Source: Elusimicrobiaceae bacterium (GTDB lineage Bacteria > Elusimicrobiota > Elusimicrobia > Elusimicrobiales > Elusimicrobiaceae). Taken from it: a DNA stretch of 51,635 nucleotides. The stretch spans positions 1 through 51,635 of the forward strand of contig JAQVSV010000009.1 in NCBI GenBank assembly GCA_028700325.1, in the 5' to 3' direction. Under the pieces are notes generated by a model, which did no database searches, was not told where the DNA came from, and saw nothing but the letters and a program-made list of their open reading frames with translations. Shown piece by piece: positions 34,175-42,918 of the stretch; the stretch's first letter is position 1, and each line of letters begins with the position of its first letter. Position numbers and translations under genes: made by a program.

Positions 34175-35985
34175 TTGGCGCCTTCCATGATCGCAATGAT
34201 CAGAAACACCGCCATGCCGGCAAGCAGATACGAAAAGCGCCGCTCATATTGCCCGCGATTAAGCCGCGACATGACAACAGCAACCAGCTCCGTGCAATAG
34301 GCAGGCACGGCGCCTGTTAAAAAACCCGCAAGCCGGTCCGCAGAAGACAGCAGTCTGCCGACCGAAAACAGCACATGCATCACGCCCGGATACAGATAAA
34401 AACTCTCATTGCCCGCCATATTGATCACCCGGTTCCAGCGCGGATTGGAAGAAATGCTCCCGTACAGCCCCAGATAGGGTTTTTCTCCGGCTGACCGGCC
34501 CGCCTTGTAACCGCACCAGCACGCCAGCAGCGAACAGCCCGTAACGATGGCAACGCGCCAGATTACCGCCTCGTTCCCGCCGCCAAAAACGCTAAGCTCC
34601 GGCAGAAGAAACCTGACCGCGACAGGCACCCCCAGCCAGAGTCCCGCAAGCGCGGCGCAAGCCAGCGCGAACACCCCTTTCACCGCTGCGGCGGTGTGCG
34701 GAAGCTGCGCCCCACCGCCTTCAGCTGCGGGCTTTGACATGCTGAAAAACACTTTGACAACGGAGGCAAACCCCAACGCCTGTCCCGCCATGACAGCCAG
34801 CGCGACTGGCGCGAAATACACCGGCATTCCCGCAATGATCAAAGAGGCCGGATAAAACAGGGCGAAAGGCACAAGCCCCGAAACGGAAATTCCGCCCGCC
34901 GCGAAAATGACCGCAGCAAACGGCTGCGCCTTGAACGCGCCCGCTGCGCTGGCGCAATCGGTGACCGATCCGCTTTTTTCGAGCTCTGCGGCCGCCAGCA
35001 GCATGGCAGCCGAACCCGCCGCCACAACCATCGCGGCGGCCGCGCATGAAAAACGGAACCCGGCCGCGTCCCCTGCGCAAGAAAGCGCGATCAGGGCCGC
35101 GCCGCAAGCCGACACATGAAAAGCGATCTTTTTCACGCGCGTTTCGAAAAACGCCGCGCCGCCGCACAGCAAAACAGCGCCGGCGCAAACAATGCCCACA
35201 ACTCCGCCCTGAACCGCCGAAAGAGGCACTTCGTCGCTGAACGCCTTGAGCATGAGCACGGCGGCGGCTATTTTATCCCACACGCCGAAACATAACGCCG
35301 GCCCGGCCGGCGGCAGATACTGAGCCGCTTCATGCGCCCAGCCGTTAAACGGAAAAATTCCGGCTTTAATCAAAACCGCCGTCAGCATCAGGCCCGGCGC
35401 TACAAGCTGGGCGCGCGCGGCATAAACTTCGGTCCAGCCGTAAATCAGCATGTCGGCGGTGGCGTTGCTCGACATCAGCAGGCCCGCGCCGGCGAGCAGC
35501 CCGGCGAACGAATGAACCAGAATCAGGCGCAGGCCGGCGGCCTGGGCCGGCACGCTTGCGTCGCGCACGGTCAGCAGAAAATAATTCACCCCGGACAACA
35601 GCCACGCAAGAGTAAATGTGGCCGGATTGCCGGCCATTATCAATATGGCCGACAACGACAGCCCGGCCAGCAGCCCGGAAGTGGCAATCCCGTCCCGCCG
35701 GCCGCCGCAGGTTGCCGCATGGTACAGCAGCGGCGGCAGCGACAGCGCATACAAAAGGAACAGGAACAGCCATCGCGAAAGCGTCAGCCGCAGCTTGAAC
35801 TCGAAGGCGCCGGTCCACGGCACGCTCAGCACCACGCCTTCCCCCACAAACATCGCCATAAGAAACAGGCAGGCGGCGGCCGCCATGGCAGGCAGCGCGT
35901 TTTTCAGGCGCGGCATCTGCCGCACCGGCGCGAACGCCAGCACAAGCGGCAGCAGCACAGGCAGCAGCAGATTAAACGCATTCAT
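34171..35985 (-). CDS. Degenerate antiporter-like subunit (NuoL-like)
   Basis: A 604-residue, about 15-helix protein. Membrane topology, the IKAGIFPFNGWAHEAAQYLP segment (TM7 Lys retained) and the long C-terminal tail with ADRLAGFLTG before a final helix match NuoL-like subunits of complex I and group 4 hydrogenase complexes. The TM5 Glu is missing: the corresponding stretch FTLAWLLSGVNYFLL has no acidic residue. The usual K-R-L-L-A-Y-S-T TM8 motif is also eroded (VKKIAFHVSACG). It may be a structural or altered-coupling subunit. Coupled to both neighbours by ATGA overlaps. Confidence 0.8.
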   Translation of the reverse strand: MNAFNLLLPVLLPLVLAFAPVRQMPRLKNALPAMAAAACLFLMAMFVGEGVVLSVPWTGAFEFKLRLTLSRWLFLFLLYALSLPPLLYHAATCGGRRDGIATSGLLAGLSLSAILIMAGNPATFTLAWLLSGVNYFLLTVRDASVPAQAAGLRLILVHSFAGLLAGAGLLMSSNATADMLIYGWTEVYAARAQLVAPGLMLTAVLIKAGIFPFNGWAHEAAQYLPPAGPALCFGVWDKIAAAVLMLKAFSDEVPLSAVQGGVVGIVCAGAVLLCGGAAFFETRVKKIAFHVSACGAALIALSCAGDAAGFRFSCAAAAMVVAAGSAAMLLAAAELEKSGSVTDCASAAGAFKAQPFAAVIFAAGGISVSGLVPFALFYPASLIIAGMPVYFAPVALAVMAGQALGFASVVKVFFSMSKPAAEGGGAQLPHTAAAVKGVFALACAALAGLWLGVPVAVRFLLPELSVFGGGNEAVIWRVAIVTGCSLLACWCGYKAGRSAGEKPYLGLYGSISSNPRWNRVINMAGNESFYLYPGVMHVLFSVGRLLSSADRLAGFLTGAVPAYCTELVAVVMSRLNRGQYERRFSYLLAGMAVFLIIAIMEGAK

Positions 35986-37403
35986 CCTGTCACCACGCTC
36001 ACCATCACCCTGATAAATTCGGCCGGATAATATGCCAGCACTCCGAAAACCAGCGCTGTCGCGCCGGCGATCACGGCGCCGGAAAAAACACAGGGCTGCG
36101 CCTCCACAGCGGGCAGCCGCACCGGCCCGGTAAAAAACACCGAATAAAACAGGCGCGCCATAGCCAACCCGTTCAACACCAGCGCCAGCATAAAGAGAAC
36201 CGCCGCCCAGGGCGAGAACAGTATAACCGATTTAAGCAGCGCGAATTTCGCGGTAAAACCAGCCGCGGGCGGAACCCCGGCAACGCCAAGAGCGCACAAC
36301 CCGCACGCGAGCGCGGTATAGGGCATCGCATGGAAAGCGGACGGAGTTTCCCTGATGTCATATCCGCCCGTACGGGCCGCCGCCGCGCCGACCGCAAGGA
36401 AAAGGCCCGTATGCGCCGCCGCGGCCATAAAAACCAGCTCCATCGCGGCGGAAGCGGACCCCTCGGAACCGAGGCACAGTCCGAAAACCGCCAGCCCGGC
36501 GTTGGCCGACATGGACAGCGCGATTATTTTGCGTGAATCGAACTCGCTCAACGCCGCGCCCGCGCTCATAACCGCGCCGGAGATAAGCAGCAATGCCGCA
36601 TACACGTTCCACTCGGGGTTCCAGCAGTCAAGCCCCACCAGCGCCCTCAGAAGAAACAATCCGCCAAAATTCACCAGCAGCGCCCCGTGAGTAAGCGCGG
36701 CGGCGCAGTACCCCGTTTTGACGGAATCCGAGAACTGGCCCGCAAACGGGGCGATACCCGTTTTTATGATCGCGCCGGCCACCATAAGCAGCACCGGCAG
36801 GCGCGGCAATTCGGCGTATTTCAGCAGCGCCAGATCCGGCGTGCCCTTGGCGGCATATACGCCGATTATGCCCAGCAGCACCAAAAGCGAACCGGCCTCG
36901 CCGGAAATGAATTCGCGGTCGGCGGCGATGGGAGTGGAGGTGCGGTCAGCGAAAATTTTCAGCAGCCATGCGCAGACCGACGCGATTTCCCAGAACACGA
37001 ACATCCACATCAGGTTCGTGCTCATGGCAAACCCGGCGGCTGACCCCAGCAGCACAAGCGCCGGCACAAAAAACCCGGTGGAATACCGCAGGAATTCAAC
37101 CGGTATCGAAAAAGAATGGAAAACAGGCAGAACGAGCAGACCCGTAAGGAAAATGAAATACATGGCCGGATAATCCGCCTGCAGCAGCAGCGTCATGCCC
37201 ATCGGCATTTCAATAACCGCCTTGGGAACCAGCCCGTTGCCGGTTTCAAGCAGCAGCAAAAAACCCAGCGCGAAAAATGCCGCCGCGCAGACCAGCGCGC
37301 AAGGTTTTATAGCCCGCGGACAGAAACGCCGCACGCAGGCTATCACGGCCAGCCCGGCCAGAAGCGGCAGGAAAAGCGCGAAAACGGAATCGAACCTCGG
37401 CAT
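35982..37403 (-). CDS. Antiporter-like membrane subunit (NuoM/NuoN type)
   Basis: A 473-residue, about 14-helix protein and first gene of the operon. TM5 Glu is kept in MWMFVFWEIASVCAWLL and TM7 Lys in AIIKTGIAPFAGQFSDSVKTG. The helix-12 region GVAGVPPAAGFTAKFALLKS also follows the family. I start it at the ATG at 37403; the longer TTG start would add 16 poor residues and sits within the promoter. No Shine-Dalgarno is apparent and the leader is only about a dozen bases, so initiation may be weak or unusual. Confidence 0.88.
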   Translation of the reverse strand: MPRFDSVFALFLPLLAGLAVIACVRRFCPRAIKPCALVCAAAFFALGFLLLLETGNGLVPKAVIEMPMGMTLLLQADYPAMYFIFLTGLLVLPVFHSFSIPVEFLRYSTGFFVPALVLLGSAAGFAMSTNLMWMFVFWEIASVCAWLLKIFADRTSTPIAADREFISGEAGSLLVLLGIIGVYAAKGTPDLALLKYAELPRLPVLLMVAGAIIKTGIAPFAGQFSDSVKTGYCAAALTHGALLVNFGGLFLLRALVGLDCWNPEWNVYAALLLISGAVMSAGAALSEFDSRKIIALSMSANAGLAVFGLCLGSEGSASAAMELVFMAAAAHTGLFLAVGAAAARTGGYDIRETPSAFHAMPYTALACGLCALGVAGVPPAAGFTAKFALLKSVILFSPWAAVLFMLALVLNGLAMARLFYSVFFTGPVRLPAVEAQPCVFSGAVIAGATALVFGVLAYYPAEFIRVMVSVVTG

Positions 37404-37421
37404 AATATTTTCATTATAGTA

Positions 37422-37451
37422 TTTATACAGCGGATATGCGCCTTGTGACAA
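37422..37451 (-). promoter_or_regulatory. Promoter of the membrane-arm operon
   Basis: On the minus strand TTGTCA and TATAAA are 18 bp apart. The -35 box shares bases with that of the divergent hyp promoter, so the two promoters would compete or be controlled together. Confidence 0.55.
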
Positions 37452-37471
37452 CGTCCGAATATGGCTAAAAT
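37443..37471 (+). promoter_or_regulatory. Promoter of the MBL-hypCDEF operon
   Basis: TTGTGA and TAAAAT are 17 bp apart, about 30 bases before the ATG at 37502. The stretch TTGTGACAA (37443-37451) is a 4+1+4 palindrome covering both divergent -35 boxes. It contains a TTGTGA half-site like those of redox regulators such as Rex, but the second half-site is not evident. Confidence 0.55.
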
Positions 37472-37501
37472 TATATATTGGCTGTTTTCCAAAGGATTGC
37501 T

Positions 37502-38239
37502 ATGAAACTGACATTTCTGGGCACCAGCGGCTGGTACGATTCGCCGGCCGGCTATACCTTATGCACCGTGCTTGAAACCGCTGACTTCTATCTGGTGCTG
37601 GATGCTGGCGGCGGGTTCGCCTTTCTGGACCGGTGCGTAAAACCCGGCAAGCCGGTCTATGTTTTCATCAGCCATCTGCACCTTGACCATGTGGCGGGTC
37701 TGCATACGCTGGTCAAGCATAACCTTCACTCGGTGTTGTTCCTGCTGCCGGACGGATACCGCGAACCCTTTGCCGCCCTTATAAATTCGCCGTTTACCGT
37801 GCCGCTTTCAAAAATGAGCTATCCGGCCTCAATAATGGAAAGCCGGGATTTCGGAAAACTGCCGTTTAAGCTGACCGGTTACGAGCTTGATCATTCGGAC
37901 AGCTGCTGGGGTTTCCGGCTCGAGCATGAAGGCCGCGTCTTCAGCTACGGCCCGGATACCGGCCCCTGTCCGAACCTTGACAGGCTGGCCCGCAACGCCG
38001 ATCTGCTGCTAACCGAATGCGCCTATCTGCCCGGCGAAGAACGGCCCGAATGGCCGCACATGAACCCCGAACTTGCGGCGGCCTGCGCGCGCGACAGCGG
38101 CGCGAAACGGCTGATTCTGACGCATTTCGACCCGGTACGCTATCCGGATGCTGCGACCCGCACAGTCGCGGACTCCGCGGCAAAAGCCATTTTCGCCAAT
38201 TCATCGGTCGCCGAAGACGGGCTGGCGATAACCATTTAA
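37502..38239 (+). CDS. MBL-fold metallo-hydrolase (RNase Z-like)
   Basis: A 245-residue cytoplasmic metallo-beta-lactamase-fold enzyme. ISHLHLDHVAG (His58-x-His60-x-Asp62-His63) is the metal-binding motif. TDTGPCPN supplies the bridging Asp, LLTECAY and the ILTHFDPVRYPD motif the later ligand positions. It is closest in layout to the RNase Z/ElaC group, lacking the long exosite arm. It is co-transcribed with hypCDEF (14 bases before hypC). A role in hydrogenase maturation is inferred only from this. AAAGGA precedes the ATG; an upstream TTG-type start is not needed. Confidence 0.88.
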   Translation: MKLTFLGTSGWYDSPAGYTLCTVLETADFYLVLDAGGGFAFLDRCVKPGKPVYVFISHLHLDHVAGLHTLVKHNLHSVLFLLPDGYREPFAALINSPFTVPLSKMSYPASIMESRDFGKLPFKLTGYELDHSDSCWGFRLEHEGRVFSYGPDTGPCPNLDRLARNADLLLTECAYLPGEERPEWPHMNPELAAACARDSGAKRLILTHFDPVRYPDAATRTVADSAAKAIFANSSVAEDGLAITI

Positions 38240-38252
38240 CGGAGATAACATC

Positions 38253-38501
38253 ATGTGCCTTGCCGTGCCGGGAAAAATCATAAGCGTAGAGAATAAAACC
38301 GCGCAGGCCGATTTTGGCGGAGTAACGCGCGCCGTGTCGGTCGCCATGCTGCCGGGCGCGAAGCCCGGCGATTACATTCTGGTGCACGCCGGTTTCGCCA
38401 TCCAGTTTTTAAGCGAAACGGAAGCGGAGGAAACAATGCGGCATTTCCGCGAGATTTACGAAATTTCGCTGGAGCAGGCGCAATCGCCCGAAAAACCATG
38501 A
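38253..38501 (+). CDS. hypC: [NiFe] hydrogenase maturation chaperone HypC
   Basis: An 82-residue chaperone that carries the Fe(CN)2CO precursor between HypD and the hydrogenase large subunit. It begins with the essential M-C-L-A-V-P-G-K (Cys2 binds iron). The gene overlaps hypD by 4 bases. A GGAG site precedes the ATG. Confidence 0.96.
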   Translation: MCLAVPGKIISVENKTAQADFGGVTRAVSVAMLPGAKPGDYILVHAGFAIQFLSETEAEETMRHFREIYEISLEQAQSPEKP

Positions 38502-39595
38502 CCGGCAGCGGCCATATATTCGAGGACTCCGCGCTCGCCCTGAAAATGGCCGAGCGCGCGCATCTGCTTGCCGGACGCATAGGCAGGCCCGTGTCGTTAA
38601 TGGAAGTATGCGGCACCCACACCATGTCAATCGCCAGAGCGGGCCTGCGCAGGCTGCTGCCGCGGAACATGAAACTGCTGTCGGGGCCGGGCTGTCCGGT
38701 CTGCGTGACGCCGCCGGGCGTGATTGACGGGATTCTGTCAGTCGCCAGAACACCCGGCGTGATAATCACCGCGTTCGGCGACATGCTTAAGGTGCGCGGA
38801 GCCTGCGCCAGCCTTGAAGACTGCCGCCGCAGCGGCGCGCAGGTGCAAATAATCTATTCCGCTCAGGACGCGCTTGAAACAGCCCGGCAAAACCCGCGAA
38901 ACCGCGTCGTGTTCGCCGGAGCGGGGTTTGAGACCACCACCCCGTCCGCCGCGCTGGCGGTTATGCAGGCGCGTGACGAAAAACTTGAAAATTTCAGCGT
39001 TTACCCGGCTTTCAAACTGGTGCCGCCCGCTCTGCGGGCTTTACTGGAAAACAAAACCGAACTGGACGGGTTTCTGCTGCCCGGCCATGTAAGCTCGGTC
39101 ATCGGACTGGCCCCTTACAGCTTTGTGGCCGGGGAATTTAAAAAACCCTGCGTGGTGGCGGGTTTCGAGGCGCTGGACATCCTGCACGCGGTCAACCTGC
39201 TGCTTGAACAGATTCTAGCCGGCGAGCCGAAAGTGGAAAACGCTTACCCGCGCGCGGTGCGCGCGCAGGGCAACCCGGAAGCGACGCGCGTGACAAACGC
39301 GGTTTTCACGGCGGCAACCGCGCGCTGGCGCGCGATAGGCGATATTCCGCTGTCGGGCCTGGCGTTCCGCCCGGACTGGTCGGCATTTGACGCCAGAACC
39401 GTTTTTGAAATATCCGAGCCTGACACGCCGGAGCCGCCCGGCTGCCTCTGCGGCGCGGTTATCACCGGGCGAGCCGCTCCGTCCGACTGTCCGCTTTTCA
39501 GAACCGCCTGCACACCCGCCGACGCCAAAGGCCCCTGCATGGTTTCTTCGGAAGGCGCATGCGCGGCGTGGTACCGTTATGGAGATCCGCTATGA
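38498..39595 (+). CDS. hypD: [NiFe] hydrogenase maturation protein HypD
   Basis: A 365-residue Fe-S protein that with HypC assembles the Fe(CN)2CO group. CGTHTMSIARAGL holds the catalytic Cys, and GPGCPVCVTP the iron-binding Cys pair. GAGFETTTPS and LPGHVSSVIG follow. The C-terminal CLCGAVITG, CPLF and CMVSSEGACAAWYRYG supply the 4Fe-4S cluster ligands. Full length and intact. Confidence 0.97.
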   Translation: MTGSGHIFEDSALALKMAERAHLLAGRIGRPVSLMEVCGTHTMSIARAGLRRLLPRNMKLLSGPGCPVCVTPPGVIDGILSVARTPGVIITAFGDMLKVRGACASLEDCRRSGAQVQIIYSAQDALETARQNPRNRVVFAGAGFETTTPSAALAVMQARDEKLENFSVYPAFKLVPPALRALLENKTELDGFLLPGHVSSVIGLAPYSFVAGEFKKPCVVAGFEALDILHAVNLLLEQILAGEPKVENAYPRAVRAQGNPEATRVTNAVFTAATARWRAIGDIPLSGLAFRPDWSAFDARTVFEISEPDTPEPPGCLCGAVITGRAAPSDCPLFRTACTPADAKGPCMVSSEGACAAWYRYGDPL

Positions 39596-40599
39596 AAAAA
39601 ATCACCATGTCGCACGGGTCCGGCGGAGCGGGAACCGACCGGCTGATAGCCGAAACCATTCTAAAGCATTTCACCGGCCCGGTGCTCGCGCGGCTGGAAG
39701 ATTCCGCCGAACTGCCCCCGCCCGGCGGGCGGCTGGCTTTCACGACGGACTCTTATGTGGTCAGCCCGCGCGTTTTTCCCGGCGGCGACATCGGGCACAT
39801 AGCCGTTTGCGGCACGGTGAACGATCTGGCGGTGAAGGGCGCGGTCCCGAAATGGATTTCGGTCGCGCTTATTCTGGAGGAGGGGCTTGAAATAGAGGAA
39901 CTGGAAAACACGCTCGCCTCCATGCAGAAAACCGCCTTGAAAGCGGGCGTCGAGATAGTTACGGGCGATACCAAGGTGGTTGAAAAAGGCAAAGCGGACG
40001 GCATGTTCATAACCGCATCCGGCATTGGCGTGATACCGGACGGGGTGCGCCTGTCCGCCGCCGGCATCCGGCCCGGCGACAGGATAATAATAAGCGGCCC
40101 GCTCGCCGAACACGGTGTCGCCGTTCTGAACGCGCGCCACAGGCTGGGCCTGAAAAGCGGAATAAAAAGCGACGGCGCGCCGCTGAACGGCCTGACCGCC
40201 GCGATACTGAAGGAACACGCGCCTTTCATCCGCGTCATGCGCGATCTGACCCGCGGCGGCCTGGCAGGCGCACTAAACGAGCTGGCCGCGGCCTGCGGCA
40301 GGGATTTCAGCATGGAGGAACGGCTCATTCCCGTGTCGGACGCGGTGCGCGCCGCGTGCGCGATACTCGGCACGGACCCGCTGGCGATGGCGAACGAAGG
40401 CAGACTCTGCCTGTTCTGCTCGGCCGACCGGGCGGAGCGGGTTTTAGCCGTCATGCGCGATACGGAATTCGGCGGCGGAGCGGCCATCGCGGGCACGGTC
40501 ACCGAAGGCAAAACCGGACGGGTGCTGCTTGCCACCGCCATCGGCGCGGAGCGTATCTTAAGCTCGCCCGAAGGCGAAGTACTGCCGCGCATCTGCTGA
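39592..40599 (+). CDS. hypE: [NiFe] hydrogenase maturation protein HypE
   Basis: A 335-residue PurM-like ATPase that dehydrates a thiocarboxamide on its own C-terminal Cys to make the cyanide ligand. MSHGSGGAGTDRLI, FTTDSYVVSPRVFPGGDIG and TGDTKVVEKGKADGMFI are family signatures, and the protein ends in PRIC with the essential terminal Cys. The ATG at 39592 overlaps the hypD stop (ATGA). Confidence 0.97.
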   Translation: MKKITMSHGSGGAGTDRLIAETILKHFTGPVLARLEDSAELPPPGGRLAFTTDSYVVSPRVFPGGDIGHIAVCGTVNDLAVKGAVPKWISVALILEEGLEIEELENTLASMQKTALKAGVEIVTGDTKVVEKGKADGMFITASGIGVIPDGVRLSAAGIRPGDRIIISGPLAEHGVAVLNARHRLGLKSGIKSDGAPLNGLTAAILKEHAPFIRVMRDLTRGGLAGALNELAAACGRDFSMEERLIPVSDAVRAACAILGTDPLAMANEGRLCLFCSADRAERVLAVMRDTEFGGGAAIAGTVTEGKTGRVLLATAIGAERILSSPEGEVLPRIC

Positions 40600-40641
40600 C
40601 GCCCGCGGCCGTTGCGCCGGTCATGCAACAAGGACAGACCG

Positions 40642-42918
40642 TTGAAGACAATACGCAAAAAAGTGCATATAACCGGGGTGGTGCAGGGTATCGGATTCCG
40701 CCCGTTCGTGTACCGCATGGCAATGGCGCGCGGAGTGCGCGGCTTTGTGTTTAACTGCGCGCAGGGCGTATTTATAGAAGCGGAAAGCGATGAGGCGGCC
40801 GTCGCCGGATTCATCAGCGATTTAAAAACAAAGGCGCCGCCCGGCGCGGTTATCAGGTCGCTGCGCGCGGAACTGATTCCGCTGGCCGGGGAGCGCGAAT
40901 TCAAAATAACCGCCAGCAGAACCGGCGGCGAAAATTCAGCCGCCATTCCCGCCGACATGGCCATGTGCGACGCCTGCCGCCGCGATATCAAAGACCCCGC
41001 CAACCGCCGCTACCGCTACCCGTTCACCAACTGCACCAACTGCGGACCGCGCTTTACAATAGTACGCCGGCTGCCGTATGACCGCCCGCATACGGTGATG
41101 GACAAATTCGCCCTGTGCCCCGCCTGCGCCGCCGAGTACCAAAACCCGGCCGACCGGCGGTTCCACGCCCAGCCCAACGCCTGCCCCGACTGCGGCCCGC
41201 GCGCGCAATACATCAGCGGCGGAAACCGGGTTTGCGCAATAGCCGCGCTCAGGCAGGCCGCGCAGGCGCTGGCGGACGGCAAAATAATCGCCGTGAAAAG
41301 CCTCGGCGGGTTCCATCTGGCGTGCCAGGCATCGAACGATGCGGCCGTCGCTTTGCTGCGCGCGCGCAAAAACCGGCCGGACAAGCCGTTCGCGCTGATG
41401 TTCCCGTCGCTCAAAGCCGTCAAGAAACACTGCCGCGTGAGCGAAAACGAGCAGGCGGCGCTGCTTTCGTCCGCCGCGCCGGCGGTTACGCTCAAGCGCA
41501 TCACCGCCGCCTATCCGGCGGCCGCGCCGGGACTGGACACGTTCGCCGTAATGCTGCCGTTTACTCCGCTGCACGAACTGCTGTTCGACTGCCGGGCCGG
41601 ACTGGGACTGACCGGCCCGCTGGTAATGACCTCGGCCAACCGCGGCGGCGAACCCGTATTGTATGAGGACGAAACGCTGTGCGCCCGGCTGCCGGGGGTG
41701 TTTGACGCACTGCTGACCCACAACCGCGACATCCATAACCCCTGCGACGACTCGGTGGTTTATGAAACCGGCGGCCGGATCGTGCCGCTGCGGCGCGCGC
41801 GCGGCTACGTGCCGGCGGGCGTAAAACTGCCCGGCGCCGGCTCGGTTATGGCGTGCGGCGCGCAGCAGAAAAACACTTTCTGCATTACCAGGGGCGACGA
41901 AGCGGTTTTGTCCCAGCATATCGGCGACATGGACGGGCTGGAAGCGGAAAGGTTTTTCCTCTCCTCATACGAAAAACTGAAAGCGCTGCTCAGCGCCGAG
42001 CCTGAACTTTTCGCGCGGGATCTGCATCCCGGCTATGCCGCTTACGCGCTGTGCCGGCGCCTCGCCGCGGGCCGCGAAATAATTGACGTGCAGCACCACC
42101 ACGCGCATATCGCCTCCGTCATGGCGGAACACGGGCTGAAAGAACCGGTTATCGGCGCGGCATTCGACGGGACCGGGCTGGGAACGGACGGCGCCGTCTG
42201 GGGCGGGGAATTCCTCGTCTGCCGCGGCGGCTCGTTTGAACGGGCCGGCGCGCTTGAACGGACCCGGCTTCCGGGCGGCGACGCCGCCGTCCGCGCGCCC
42301 TGGCGCGCGGCGCTCGCCTGGACCGGGGTTGAACACGGTATTTTTTCCGCGGTGCCGGTCGAGGAATTTGAAGCCGTGTCGGCTATGCTCGAAAGCGGAT
42401 TTAACAGCCCGCTTTCCTCCTCCATGGGCAGGCTGTTTGACGCGGCCGCTTTTCTCGCGGGCGGGCCGGCGGAAGTTTCATACGAGGGTCAGGCGGCCAT
42501 GGAATTCGAGGCGCTGGCCTCGGCAGGCAACGGACGCTGCGCCGTAATGCCCGCGTTCGGAATTGAAGAAACAGAAAATTTCGTGACGGTTTCGCCCGGC
42601 GCCGCGCTCGCGGAAATAGCCGCCATTCGGCAGGAAACACGCGGCGCGCTGCCTGTGCAGCTGCGGCGCGAAATAGCCTGCGCGTTCCACCACCGCGTGG
42701 CGCAGGCCGCCACGGAAGCGGTTGAGCTGATAGCGCGGCGCACCGGCATAAGAACAGTCGCTTTATCGGGCGGGGTTTTCCAGAACCGGCTGCTGCTCGG
42801 GCATACGGCAAGACTGCTTAAGGAACGCGGCCTGCACGTTTACTGCAACCACGCGGTGCCCGCCAACGACGGCGGACTCTCGCTCGGCCAGGCCGCGGTA
42901 GCGGCCTGGAAAACCTAA
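40642..42918 (+). CDS. hypF: [NiFe] hydrogenase maturation carbamoyltransferase HypF
   Basis: A 758-residue enzyme that transfers the carbamoyl group to HypE. Domain order: acylphosphatase-like (VVQGIGFRPFVYRMA), two zinc fingers (CDACRRDI, CTNCGPRF, CPACAAEY, CPDCGP), YrdC-like ATP domain (KSLGGFHLACQASND) and Kae1-like domain (HHHAHIASVMAEHG). It most probably starts at TTG 40642, with AAGGA 7 bases upstream; a TTG at 40612 is also in frame but has no site. Its stop overlaps the stop of the convergent PilX-like gene by 4 bases, with no terminator between them. HypA and HypB are not in the window. Confidence 0.96.
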   Translation: MKTIRKKVHITGVVQGIGFRPFVYRMAMARGVRGFVFNCAQGVFIEAESDEAAVAGFISDLKTKAPPGAVIRSLRAELIPLAGEREFKITASRTGGENSAAIPADMAMCDACRRDIKDPANRRYRYPFTNCTNCGPRFTIVRRLPYDRPHTVMDKFALCPACAAEYQNPADRRFHAQPNACPDCGPRAQYISGGNRVCAIAALRQAAQALADGKIIAVKSLGGFHLACQASNDAAVALLRARKNRPDKPFALMFPSLKAVKKHCRVSENEQAALLSSAAPAVTLKRITAAYPAAAPGLDTFAVMLPFTPLHELLFDCRAGLGLTGPLVMTSANRGGEPVLYEDETLCARLPGVFDALLTHNRDIHNPCDDSVVYETGGRIVPLRRARGYVPAGVKLPGAGSVMACGAQQKNTFCITRGDEAVLSQHIGDMDGLEAERFFLSSYEKLKALLSAEPELFARDLHPGYAAYALCRRLAAGREIIDVQHHHAHIASVMAEHGLKEPVIGAAFDGTGLGTDGAVWGGEFLVCRGGSFERAGALERTRLPGGDAAVRAPWRAALAWTGVEHGIFSAVPVEEFEAVSAMLESGFNSPLSSSMGRLFDAAAFLAGGPAEVSYEGQAAMEFEALASAGNGRCAVMPAFGIEETENFVTVSPGAALAEIAAIRQETRGALPVQLRREIACAFHHRVAQAATEAVELIARRTGIRTVALSGGVFQNRLLLGHTARLLKERGLHVYCNHAVPANDGGLSLGQAAVAAWKT

